A stretch of 64,000 bases of DNA, from contig JANNKH010000073.1 in the NCBI GenBank assembly GCA_031396205.1, positions 1-64,000 on the forward strand, read 5' to 3'. The DNA is from CAISIP01 sp031396205. GTDB taxonomy: Bacteria > Pseudomonadota > Gammaproteobacteria > Burkholderiales > Burkholderiaceae_C. Numbering within the stretch: the stretch's first letter is position 1; each line of letters starts with the position of its first letter. The notes beneath the pieces were generated by a model that was not told the origin of the DNA, made no database searches, and was given only the letters and a program-made list of their open reading frames with translations. Below, one piece after another: positions 8,713 through 16,927 of the stretch. The translations under genes and the position numbers were made by a program.

Positions 8713-8733
8713 GCTCGCACAGATGAGGAAATC

Positions 8734-11031
8734 ATGACCCCGCCACAACCCGAACAAGCGTCGCATCATCCCCAATTGGCGCCGGACCCGCCCAGCAGCG
8801 CGCCGGCACAGGTGCATGCGCGCGGACCCGCGCAAGTTCCCGGCACGAGCGGCCAGGTCGACCATTGCTGTGCCCCGCCATCCTCCGGCCAGCCTGATCC
8901 GACCGCGATCGGCACGGTGGCCAGCGGCACACGCACGGCGATACGCATCCTGCAGATGGATTGCCCGACCGAGGAAGCCCTGATCCGCAGCAAGCTGCTA
9001 GCCATGCCATCGGTGTTTGGCATGGAGTTCAACCTGATGCAACGCGTGCTGACCGTCGCGCACCAGCCCCAGGCGCTCGATGCGATCCTGGCGGCGGTCC
9101 GTACGCTGGGATTTGCGCCGGAGCTGGTGCCATCGGACCGTACGCGCACCCCTGCGCCAACGCCGTCACACAAGCCCTGGTGGCCATTGGCCCTGGCCGG
9201 TGTGGCAGCACTGGCAGCCGAAATGCTGCACTGGACCGGTGGACCAGACGCTCTGGCCGCCCTGCTCGCGCTCGCCGCGATCGCCACCTGCGGCCTGGGC
9301 ACCTACATAAAGGGTTTCATCGCGCTGCGCCACGGCAACCTCAATATCAATGCGCTGATGAGCATTGCGGTGACCGGCGCGCTGGTGCTGCAGCAGTGGC
9401 CCGAAGCAGCGATGGTGATGGTGCTGTTCACCATCGCCGAGCTGATCGAGGCCCGGTCACTGGACCGGGCGCGCAACGCCATCACAGGCCTGATGCGGCT
9501 TGCGCCCGAGCAGGCCACGGTGCAGCAGGCCGGCGGTGATTGGCAGGTGGTGCCGGCCAGCGGCGTGCTGCCGGGTGCGCTGGTGCGCGTGCGCCCTGGC
9601 GAGCGCGTCGGGCTCGACGGACACCTCGTCAGCGGCCAGTCCAGCATCGACCAGGCGCCCATTACCGGCGAGAGCCTGCCGGTGGACAAGGCCGTTGGCG
9701 ACGCGGTGTTCGCCGGCACCATCAACGGCGCCGGATCGTTCGACTACCGCGTCAGCGTCGGCGCTGACGACAGCACGCTGGCCCGCATCATCCACGCGGT
9801 GGAACAGGCCCAGGGCAGCAAGGCGCCGACACAGCGCTTTGTCGACCGATTTGCACGCATCTACACGCCGGTGGTGGTGGCGATGGCATTGGCGGTAGCC
9901 ATCGGGCCGCCCCTGCTGCTGGGCGGCCTGTGGTGGGACTGGGTCTACAAGGCGCTGGTGCTGCTGGTGATCGCCTGCCCCTGTGCGTTGGTCATCTCGA
10001 CCCCGGTGACAATCGTCAGCGGCCTGGCCGCAGCCGCCCGCAAGGGTATCCTGGTCAAGGGCGGCGCATTCCTCGAGCAAGGTCGCAAACTGCAATGGCT
10101 GGCGCTGGACAAGACCGGCACGCTCACCCACGGCAAGCCGGTTCAGACCCGGTGCGAGGCGTATCTGGAATCAGACACCGCACAGGATCTGGCGCACTAT
10201 CGTCGCCTGGCCGCCAGCCTGGTCGCACACTCCGACCATCCGGTGTCGCAGGCCATAGCCCGCGCCGCGAGCACCGACAGTATCGAATCCATCGCCGTTG
10301 CCGATTTCGAAGCCCTGCCGGGCCTGGGCGTGCGCGGGACGGTGCAAGGCCGGCAGTACAGCCTTGGCAACCACCGCATGGTGCACGACATGGGCCACTG
10401 CTCGGCTGCACTGGAGGCCCGATTGGAGCGGTTCGAACGCAGCGGACAAACGGTGGTGATGCTGGTCGGCAGCGGCCAGGTGCTGGCGCTGTTCGTGGTG
10501 GCCGACACCGTCAAGGTCAGCAGCCGCCAGGCGATCGCCGACCTGCATGCATTGGGCATCCGGACCCTCATGCTCAGCGGCGACAACCCACACACCGCCC
10601 GTGCCATTGGCAGCCAGGTCGGCATCACCGAAGTGCGCGGCAACCAGTTGCCGCAGGACAAACTCGCCGCGGTGGAGAGCCTGACGCGTCAGGGCCTTGT
10701 CGGCATGGTCGGCGACGGCATCAACGACGCGCCGGCGCTGGCCCGCGCCGATATCGGTTTTGCGATGGGTGCACTGGGCTCCGACACCGCCATCGAGACC
10801 GCCGACGTGGCACTGATGGACGACGACCTGGGCAAGCTGGCCAGCTTCGTGCGCCTGTCGCGCGCCACCCACCGCATACTGGTGCAGAACATCGTGCTGG
10901 CGATCGGCATCAAGGCGGCGTTCCTGGTGCTCGCGGTCGCGGGCATGGGCACGATGTGGATGGCCGTATTTGCCGATGTCGGTGCCAGTCTGCTGGTGGT
11001 CGCCAATGGGCTGCGGTTGCTGCGCCATTGA
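8734..11031 (+). CDS. Zn/Cd/Pb-exporting P1B-type ATPase
   Basis: 765 residues. A Cys/His-containing N-terminal tail (DHCCAPP) precedes an HMA-like domain whose metal site is MDCPTEE, with one Cys and acidic residues instead of CxxC. Later motifs are TGES, the transport site ACPCALVIS, DKTGTLTHGKP, GDGINDAPAL and a final membrane segment with AVFADVGASLLVVANGLRLL. These fit the divalent soft-metal P1B-2 class (ZntA/CadA/PbrA). The ATG at 8734 is preceded by GAGGAA. It exports divalent metals from the cytoplasm and is controlled by the divergent MerR-type gene. Which of the three metals dominates is not decidable here. Confidence 0.94.
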   Translation: MTPPQPEQASHHPQLAPDPPSSAPAQVHARGPAQVPGTSGQVDHCCAPPSSGQPDPTAIGTVASGTRTAIRILQMDCPTEEALIRSKLLAMPSVFGMEFNLMQRVLTVAHQPQALDAILAAVRTLGFAPELVPSDRTRTPAPTPSHKPWWPLALAGVAALAAEMLHWTGGPDALAALLALAAIATCGLGTYIKGFIALRHGNLNINALMSIAVTGALVLQQWPEAAMVMVLFTIAELIEARSLDRARNAITGLMRLAPEQATVQQAGGDWQVVPASGVLPGALVRVRPGERVGLDGHLVSGQSSIDQAPITGESLPVDKAVGDAVFAGTINGAGSFDYRVSVGADDSTLARIIHAVEQAQGSKAPTQRFVDRFARIYTPVVVAMALAVAIGPPLLLGGLWWDWVYKALVLLVIACPCALVISTPVTIVSGLAAAARKGILVKGGAFLEQGRKLQWLALDKTGTLTHGKPVQTRCEAYLESDTAQDLAHYRRLAASLVAHSDHPVSQAIARAASTDSIESIAVADFEALPGLGVRGTVQGRQYSLGNHRMVHDMGHCSAALEARLERFERSGQTVVMLVGSGQVLALFVVADTVKVSSRQAIADLHALGIRTLMLSGDNPHTARAIGSQVGITEVRGNQLPQDKLAAVESLTRQGLVGMVGDGINDAPALARADIGFAMGALGSDTAIETADVALMDDDLGKLASFVRLSRATHRILVQNIVLAIGIKAAFLVLAVAGMGTMWMAVFADVGASLLVVANGLRLLRH

Positions 11032-11080
11032 ATACGCCGTTACCCCTGACGCATGCGATCCTGTCGGCGCGGGTTTTTCA

Positions 11081-11117
11081 TGGCACGTGCCAGACAGAAA
11101 GTGGCTTGGTGTACAGT
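11081..11117 (+). promoter_or_regulatory. palindrome and possible promoter upstream of the TAXI gene
   Basis: A perfect 12-base palindrome, TGGCACGTGCCA, occupies 11081-11092. A TACAGT -10-like hexamer lies at 11112-11117, about 40 bases before the TAXI start. No good -35 is seen, which would fit an activator-dependent promoter. Functional assignment is inference. Confidence 0.35.
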
Positions 11118-11156
11118 CTTTCTCACCCCATTCAACCCGCTTCCTCTGGAGAACCC

Positions 11157-12107
11157 ATGAAACTCAAGCACCTGGCGCTGGCACTGTTCGCCGCTGCCAC
11201 CCTGACAAGCGCCAGCGCGCAGCAGTTTTTCCGCATCGGCACCGGCGGCACTGCCGGCACCTATTACCCGGTGGGCGGCATGATCGCCAATGCGGTCTCG
11301 CAACCGGGCAAGATCATCGTCACCGCGGCCGCCTCCAACGGTTCCGTGGGTAACGTCAACGGTATCGCTGGCGGCGCAATGGAGTCTGGCTTCAGCCAGT
11401 CCGACGTCGCGACCTGGGCGCAGAAAGGCACCGGCATCTTCGAGGGCAAGCCCCACGTACCCGGCCTACGGATGATCGCCAACCTGTATCCCGAAACCAT
11501 CCATGTGGTGGTCAAGAAGGGCTCAGGCATCAAGAGCATCTCCGACCTCAAGGGCAAGCGCGTCGCACTCGATGAGCCGGGCTCGGGCACGCTGATCAAT
11601 GCGCGTCTCGTGCTGCTGGCCTACGGCATCAAGGAAGCCGACATCAAGCCCGAGTACATCAAGCCCAATCAGGCCGGCGACAAGATGAAGGACGGCTCAC
11701 TGGACGCCTTCTTCTTCACCGGTGGTGCACCGGCCGGCGCGATTGCCGAACTCGCCAGCAGCGGCTCGGGCATCGAACTGCTGCCGATCGACGGCGCGCA
11801 GGCCCAGAGCCTGAAGGCCAGCAGCGCGTTCTTCGCCAACGACACCATTCCGGCCGAATCGTACAAAGGCGTTGCCGCGGTCAACACGCTGGCCGTGGGT
11901 GCACAGTGGGTGACGAGTGACAAGGCCGACGCCGAAACCGTCTACCAGATCACCAGGGCGCTGTTCAGCGAGCCAACCCAAAAAGCCTTGCAGGCCGGCC
12001 ATGCCAAGGGCAAGATGATCACGCTCAAGAACGCCGTGCAAGGTGTGGGCATTCCGTTCCACCCGGGGGCCGAGCGCTTCTACAAGGAGGCCGGCGCGCT
12101 GAAATAG
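11157..12107 (+). CDS. TAXI-family TRAP transporter solute-binding protein
   Basis: 316 residues with a signal peptide (ALALFAAATLTSASA). The mature protein begins with the TAXI hallmark FRIGTGGTAGTYYPVGG and continues with VTAAASNGSVGNV. It is the periplasmic receptor that delivers substrate to the fused TRAP permease downstream. TAXI receptors generally bind small acidic or amino-acid-like compounds, so the ligand is open. The ATG at 11157 follows a CTGGAGAA ribosome-binding site. A hairpin separates it from the permease gene, which would allow the receptor to be made in excess. Confidence 0.93.
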   Translation: MKLKHLALALFAAATLTSASAQQFFRIGTGGTAGTYYPVGGMIANAVSQPGKIIVTAAASNGSVGNVNGIAGGAMESGFSQSDVATWAQKGTGIFEGKPHVPGLRMIANLYPETIHVVVKKGSGIKSISDLKGKRVALDEPGSGTLINARLVLLAYGIKEADIKPEYIKPNQAGDKMKDGSLDAFFFTGGAPAGAIAELASSGSGIELLPIDGAQAQSLKASSAFFANDTIPAESYKGVAAVNTLAVGAQWVTSDKADAETVYQITRALFSEPTQKALQAGHAKGKMITLKNAVQGVGIPFHPGAERFYKEAGALK

Positions 12108-12131
12108 GCGGGCGGCCTTTCCTTCCTCATG

Positions 12132-12156
12132 CAACGGGCGGATCATCCGCCCGTTG
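12132..12156 (+). terminator. intercistronic hairpin (partial terminator) after the TAXI gene
   Basis: CAACGGGCGG and CCGCCCGTTG form a perfect 10-bp stem with a 5-base loop, followed by a weak T-rich stretch (TCGTTT). It lies between the receptor gene and the permease gene of one operon, where such hairpins commonly lower permease expression. Confidence 0.6.
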
Positions 12157-12182
12157 TCGTTTGCAGCCAAGTCGAACGCACC

Positions 12183-14378
12183 ATGACGACCACTACCAGT
12201 CTTCCCTCGGGCCAGGACCTCCAGGCACTGGAGGAAAAATTCGACCCGGAGATGCGTTTTCGGCCGTCCGTCCCGCCGGCCACGTTGCTCATCAAGCTGC
12301 TGCTGGTCACGCTGAGCTGCTTTCATTACTACACCGCAGGCTTCGGCCTGCTGCGCGAGACCACCCACCGCGGCGTGCATCTGGCCTTCGTGCTCGGGCT
12401 GATATTCCTGGTCTTTTCGGCGCGCAAACACGACGCTGACCAGCGTGTCCGGCACAGCATCCTGTCGCCCGGCGGCATACCGCTGATCGACTGGGCGCTG
12501 GGCGTCGCCTGCGCGGTGGCGGTCTTGTATATCCCGTGGATTTTCCACGACCTGGCGATGCGGGTCGGCAACCCGAACACGCTCGACGTGGTGATGGGCA
12601 GCATCCTGTTCGTCGGCCTGCTGGAGGCCACGCGCCGCAGCATGGGCTGGCCCTTGCCACTGATCGCGATCGGTTTTTCGGCCTATGCGCTGTTCGGCCC
12701 GGTGTTTCCCGGCCTGCTCCAGCATGCCGGCGCGAGCTGGAGCCAGCTGATCAACCACCAGTATCTGACCAGCCAGGGCATCTATGGCGTGGCGGTTGGC
12801 GTAGTGGCAACCTACGTGTTCCATTTCGTGCTGTTCGGCGTCATGGCCACCCGTATCGGGCTGGGCCAGCTGTTCCTGGACATCGCGTCCAGCGTCGCCG
12901 GCCGCCAGGCCGGTGGCCCGGCCAAGGTCAGTGTGTTCGGCTCGGCCATGTTCGGCATGCTCAGCGGCTCGTCGGTGGCCAATGCGGTGACGGTTGGCTC
13001 GCTGACCATTCCCGCGATGATCCGGGTCGGCTACCAGCGCCATTTCGCTGGCGCCGTCGAAGCCGCGGCCTCGACCGGCGGCCAGATCACGCCGCCGGTG
13101 CTCGGCGCTGCCGCGTTCCTGATGATCGAGTTCCTGAACCTGCCCTACCACACGATCATTGCGGCGGCGGTGGTGCCGGCGTTCATGCACTTCTTCGGCG
13201 TCTTCATGCAGGTGCATTTCGAGGCCAAGCGCTACGGACTGCGCGGCCTGACTGAAGAGGAGATGCCCCGCCTGCGAGAGAGCCTGGCGAAACGCTGGCC
13301 AACGCTGATACCCCTGGCGCTGCTGATCAGCATTCTTGTCAGCGGGCGCACGCCCTACCTGGCGGCGTTTGTCGGCATTACCTCGTGCGCCATCGTCGGC
13401 CTGTGTACGACCGAACGCGGCAACAAGGCCATCAACTGGATCCTGCTGCTGCTGTTGCACCTGTTCCTGGTCGCCATCGCTTTCACGTCGTTTGACGAGC
13501 TGGTCAAGCTGGGCATTTTTGCGGCCGCCGCGCTGCTGACCGTCGTCGTGCGCAAGGGTGCCCGCATCAAGGGGCGCATCGACTATGCCGTGCTGCTCGA
13601 AGCACTGGAAACCGGCGCCAAGTACGCGCTGGCCGTAGGCGCTGCCGCTGCGACCGTGGGCATCGTCATCGGCGTCGTGACGCTGACCGGTGTCGGTTTC
13701 AAGATCAGCTTCATCATCACCGGCGCCGCGCAGTCGGCGGCCGCGGTGCTGACCACCGTGATACCGGTGGCACTGGCCTCGAACCAGGCGCTGACCCTGC
13801 TGTTTGCGCTGATCATGACCGGCCTCGTATGTATCCTGATGGGCTGCGGCATCCCGACCACGGCCAACTACATCATCATGGTGACGGTGGCAGCGCCTAC
13901 CCTGGTGCAACTTGGCGTGCAGCCGCTGGTGGCGCATTTCTTCGTGTTCTATTACGGTGTGCTGGCCGACATAACGCCACCGGTCGCGCTGGCCGCGTAT
14001 GCCGCGGCGGGCATGGCCGGCAGCGACCCATTCAAGACCGGCAACACCGCTTTCCGCCTCGGCCTGGGCAAGGTGCTGGTTCCATTCGTGTTCGTATTCT
14101 CGCCCTCGCTGCTGCTGGTGACCCAGGGCTTTACCTGGTACGAATTCTCCGTCGCGTTCTCCGGCTGCATCATGGGCATCACGCTGCTTTCGGCGACACT
14201 GAGCAAGTATCTGCTGACCGAGATGCGGCGCTGGGAACAGCTGCTGTGTTTTGTTGCCGCACTGCTGATGGTGGCGCCAAGTCTCACGGCCACGCTGGTC
14301 GGCATGTTGTTGGTTGTGCCGGTGCTGATGCGGCATGTTGCGGTGTGGCGAGCGGAACGGGACATTCAGCCCGCTTAG
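12183..14378 (+). CDS. TRAP transporter permease, fused small and large subunits
   Basis: 731 residues, almost entirely membrane segments. A short soluble N-terminus is followed by about four segments matching the small TRAP subunit, then a long DctM-type large subunit with motifs such as FGSAMFGMLSGSSVANAVT, STGGQITPPVLGAAAF, GCGIPTTANYIIM and ADITPPVALAAYAAAG. Fused TRAP permeases of this kind usually pair with TAXI receptors, as here. The ATG at 12183 is preferred over an upstream in-frame start inside the hairpin region. It would drive sodium- or proton-coupled uptake of the TAXI ligand across the inner membrane. Confidence 0.94.
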   Translation: MTTTTSLPSGQDLQALEEKFDPEMRFRPSVPPATLLIKLLLVTLSCFHYYTAGFGLLRETTHRGVHLAFVLGLIFLVFSARKHDADQRVRHSILSPGGIPLIDWALGVACAVAVLYIPWIFHDLAMRVGNPNTLDVVMGSILFVGLLEATRRSMGWPLPLIAIGFSAYALFGPVFPGLLQHAGASWSQLINHQYLTSQGIYGVAVGVVATYVFHFVLFGVMATRIGLGQLFLDIASSVAGRQAGGPAKVSVFGSAMFGMLSGSSVANAVTVGSLTIPAMIRVGYQRHFAGAVEAAASTGGQITPPVLGAAAFLMIEFLNLPYHTIIAAAVVPAFMHFFGVFMQVHFEAKRYGLRGLTEEEMPRLRESLAKRWPTLIPLALLISILVSGRTPYLAAFVGITSCAIVGLCTTERGNKAINWILLLLLHLFLVAIAFTSFDELVKLGIFAAAALLTVVVRKGARIKGRIDYAVLLEALETGAKYALAVGAAAATVGIVIGVVTLTGVGFKISFIITGAAQSAAAVLTTVIPVALASNQALTLLFALIMTGLVCILMGCGIPTTANYIIMVTVAAPTLVQLGVQPLVAHFFVFYYGVLADITPPVALAAYAAAGMAGSDPFKTGNTAFRLGLGKVLVPFVFVFSPSLLLVTQGFTWYEFSVAFSGCIMGITLLSATLSKYLLTEMRRWEQLLCFVAALLMVAPSLTATLVGMLLVVPVLMRHVAVWRAERDIQPA

Positions 14379-14407
14379 GAAGCGGCCGCACCCTCTTGAG
14401 TTCCAAC

Positions 14408-15466
14408 ATGAGCCTGCCCGCGCACGATCCGACCTGCCCGCCCTTGACCAGGGACCCTGTGCCGCCGGCGTCGCAACCGGACCGCGACGCCATCACCGAC
14501 GTCCCCGGCATCGAAGTTGGCCAGTTCACCGATCCGCGCCGCCCGACCGGCTGTACAGTGCTGATTGCGCGTGCGGGCGCTGTCGCGGGTGTCGACGTGC
14601 GCGGCGCCGCGCCCGGCACGCGTGAGACCGACCTGTTGCACCCCTCCAACCTGGTCGACCAGGTGCATGCGATCCTGCTCGCCGGTGGCAGCGCATGGGG
14701 CCTGGATGCGGCATCCGGTGTGATGCGCTGGCTGGAGGAGCGCGGCATCGGGTTGCCGGTGCACTACGGCCTGGTGCCGATCGTGCCGGCGGCCGTGCTA
14801 TTCGACCTGCCGGTGGGTGATGCCCGCATCCGTCCCGACGCGAACGCCGGCTACCAGGCCTGTTTGGCCGCCGGCAAGGACACGCCAGAGCAAGGTAATG
14901 TCGGGGCCGGCGCGGGTGCCCTGGTGGGCAAGTTGTTTGGCATCGACCGCGCGATGAAGGGAGGCATCGGCAGCGCTTCAATCACGGTCAACGGCGTCAC
15001 CGTCGGTGCGCTGGTGGCCTGCAATGCGCTGGGCGATGTGGTGGACCCCACGACCGGCAAAGTGTTGGCCGGCGCCCGCACGGCGGATGGCCGCGCATTG
15101 CTCGACATCCGCCGCGCCATACTGGCGGGCGAGACACCGCAGCCGCTGCTGGCCGGCACCAACACCACGCTGGCGGTGATCGCGACCGACGCGGTTTTGA
15201 CCAAGGCGCAGGCGCACCGGCTGGCGCAGGTTGGCCATGACGGGCTGGCGCGCGCAATCAACCCGGTGCACACCCTGTCCGACGGCGATACCGTGTTTGC
15301 GATGGGCACCGGACTGTCCGGGCAGCCGACCCAGATGATGGTGCTGGCCACGCTGGCGGCCGAGGTCACGGCACGGGCTACGGTGCGTGCGGTGCTGGCG
15401 GCGCAGGGCATCACGGTAGGCGACATGGTCTGGCCCGCGCACCGCGATCTGGTACCGGCGCCATGA
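14408..15466 (+). CDS. P1-family (DmpA/S58) N-terminal-nucleophile aminopeptidase
   Basis: 352 residues. The family features are ITDVPGIEVGQFTD near the start, GGSAWGLDAASGVMRWL, GNVGAGAGALVGK, MKGGIGSASI and TNTTLAVIATDA. In this family the precursor cleaves itself, and the residue freed at the new N-terminus is the nucleophile. Here Asn-Thr in TNTTLAV is the probable site. No signal peptide is evident, so it is likely cytoplasmic. Placed between the TRAP permease and a second TAXI gene, it may process the imported substrate, for example an unusual amide or peptide. The ATG at 14408 is 30 bases after the permease stop. Confidence 0.9.
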   Translation: MSLPAHDPTCPPLTRDPVPPASQPDRDAITDVPGIEVGQFTDPRRPTGCTVLIARAGAVAGVDVRGAAPGTRETDLLHPSNLVDQVHAILLAGGSAWGLDAASGVMRWLEERGIGLPVHYGLVPIVPAAVLFDLPVGDARIRPDANAGYQACLAAGKDTPEQGNVGAGAGALVGKLFGIDRAMKGGIGSASITVNGVTVGALVACNALGDVVDPTTGKVLAGARTADGRALLDIRRAILAGETPQPLLAGTNTTLAVIATDAVLTKAQAHRLAQVGHDGLARAINPVHTLSDGDTVFAMGTGLSGQPTQMMVLATLAAEVTARATVRAVLAAQGITVGDMVWPAHRDLVPAP

Positions 15467-15509
15467 CCTCGATGCAGGCGTCAACCCTCGATCCAACGTA
15501 GCCCAGACC

Positions 15510-16844
15510 GTGCCGACCATCCCGATGCCCAAGACCCTGCGCTACACCTTGCTCTCGCTGCGCGAGCTGATCGTCTCGGGCGGCCCCTTCATCGTGCTGG
15601 CGATCACCCTGCTGGTGCTGGCCTATTGGTGGCTGGATCCGAACCCGCCGCGGCGCGTGGTGCTGGCGACGGGCCCGGCCCAGAGCGCGTACGCCCAATT
15701 CGGTGAGCGCTACAAGCTGGCGCTGGCAAGCAACGGCATCACCGTGGAGGTGTTGCAAACCGAAGGGTCGTCAGCCAATCTGCAGCTGGTGCGCCAGGGC
15801 AAGGCCGACCTGGGCTTCGTGCAGGGCGGCAGCCACGCAACGGAGCAGGATATCGACACCGCGCCGGTTTCGCTGGGCAGCTTGTTCCTGGAGCCAGTGT
15901 GGTTGTTCTACTGGGAAACCAGCGCGCGCACGGTGGCCGGGAAGGAAACGCTGGATAACCTGCGCGATCTCAAGGGGCTGCGCGTCAACGTGGGCACACC
16001 GGGCAGTGGCATGCCGCACCTGCTGCAATCGCTGTTCGAACTCAATGGACTCCAGCCCGACGACGTCGCCGTGACGCAACTGGGCGAGACGCCGGCAACG
16101 GTGGCCTTCCTGGAAAAACAAGCCGATGCCATCGTGTTCGCATCGGCGCCTGAATCGCTGATGGTACAGATGCTGTTGCAGACTCCGGGCGTCAAGCTGA
16201 TGGATTTCGCGCAGAACGAGGCCTATTCACGCCGCCTGCCATTCCTGGCGCCGGTATCGCTGCCGCGCGGCGTGGTCGACCTGGCCGCCGATGTGCCGCC
16301 CGCCGACGTGCGCCTGGTGGCCCCCACGACCACGCTGCTGGCGCGACCGGACCTGCATCCGGCCCTGCTGCAGCTGTTCTCGCAGGCCTCGCTGGGCCTG
16401 CATGGCAAGGCCGGCTGGTTCAGCCGTTCGCGCGAATACCCGCTGCCGGCGAACGCGGAATTCCCGCTCGCCAAGGAGGCCGAGCGTACGATCCGCAACG
16501 GCGTACCGCTGCTGCAGCGCTACCTGCCGTTCCAGCTGGCCAACCTGCTCGAGCGTATGTGGTTGTCACTGGGCATCATCATCGCGCTGCTGCTGCCGCT
16601 GTCGCGCATCGTGCCACCGCTGTACGAATTTCGCATCCGCTCGCGGGTGTTCCGCTGGTACGCGCAGCTGCGCGACATCGAGGATCGGGTCGATGACTCC
16701 ACCGACACCCGACCCGGCCTACTGGACGAACTCGACGAACTCGACAAACGGGTTGGCAAGGTGGTGGTGCCGCTATCGCACACCGACGAGTTGTATGCGC
16801 TGCGCAACCACATCGCGCTGGTGCGCAGCATGCTATCGCGCTGA
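15510..16844 (+). CDS. membrane-anchored TAXI-family solute-binding protein
   Basis: 444 residues. One membrane segment lies near the N-terminus (SGGPFIVLAITLLVLAYWWL), followed by a TAXI-like receptor domain (RRVVLATGPAQSAYAQFGER, ADLGFVQGG). A second membrane segment is near residue 355 (WLSLGIIIALLLPLSRIV), followed by a basic, helical cytoplasmic tail. Secreted TAXI receptors lack these anchors, so this may be a sensor or a tethered receptor for the same ligand. The start could be GTG at 15510 or ATG at 15525, and no clear ribosome-binding site decides. It closes the TAXI-TRAP-peptidase cluster. Confidence 0.87.
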   Translation: MPTIPMPKTLRYTLLSLRELIVSGGPFIVLAITLLVLAYWWLDPNPPRRVVLATGPAQSAYAQFGERYKLALASNGITVEVLQTEGSSANLQLVRQGKADLGFVQGGSHATEQDIDTAPVSLGSLFLEPVWLFYWETSARTVAGKETLDNLRDLKGLRVNVGTPGSGMPHLLQSLFELNGLQPDDVAVTQLGETPATVAFLEKQADAIVFASAPESLMVQMLLQTPGVKLMDFAQNEAYSRRLPFLAPVSLPRGVVDLAADVPPADVRLVAPTTTLLARPDLHPALLQLFSQASLGLHGKAGWFSRSREYPLPANAEFPLAKEAERTIRNGVPLLQRYLPFQLANLLERMWLSLGIIIALLLPLSRIVPPLYEFRIRSRVFRWYAQLRDIEDRVDDSTDTRPGLLDELDELDKRVGKVVVPLSHTDELYALRNHIALVRSMLSR

Positions 16845-16877
16845 CACGTCCAACAGCCAACTTCCGACGAAGTGTTG

Positions 16878-16919
16878 GTGCCAGAGCAAAAACTGCTGCG
16901 CAGTTTCTTGGTCTGGCAC
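16878..16919. repeat. nested perfect inverted repeats between convergent genes
   Basis: GTGCCAGA (16878-16885) pairs with TCTGGCAC (16912-16919), and inside it AAACTGC (16890-16896) pairs with GCAGTTT (16900-16906) around a 3-base loop. It sits in the 83-base gap between the convergent TAXI and DUF1631 genes. It could act as a bidirectional transcription stop, although no long T-run follows. Confidence 0.6.
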
Positions 16920-16927
16920 ACAAGGTA

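Noticed and set aside
4578..11031. The metal-resistance genes considered as a mobile element
   Set aside because: No integrase, transposase or flanking direct repeat is visible, and the base composition looks like that of the neighbours.
9930..11156. Apparent in-frame N-terminal extension of the TAXI gene through the metal ATPase gene
   Set aside because: The extension is an out-of-frame reading of the ATPase. The TAXI signal peptide and ribosome-binding site fix the start at 11157.
11697..14336. An 879-codon open frame opposite the TRAP permease
   Set aside because: Low-complexity His/Arg/Gln-rich translation, antisense to a clear membrane protein gene.
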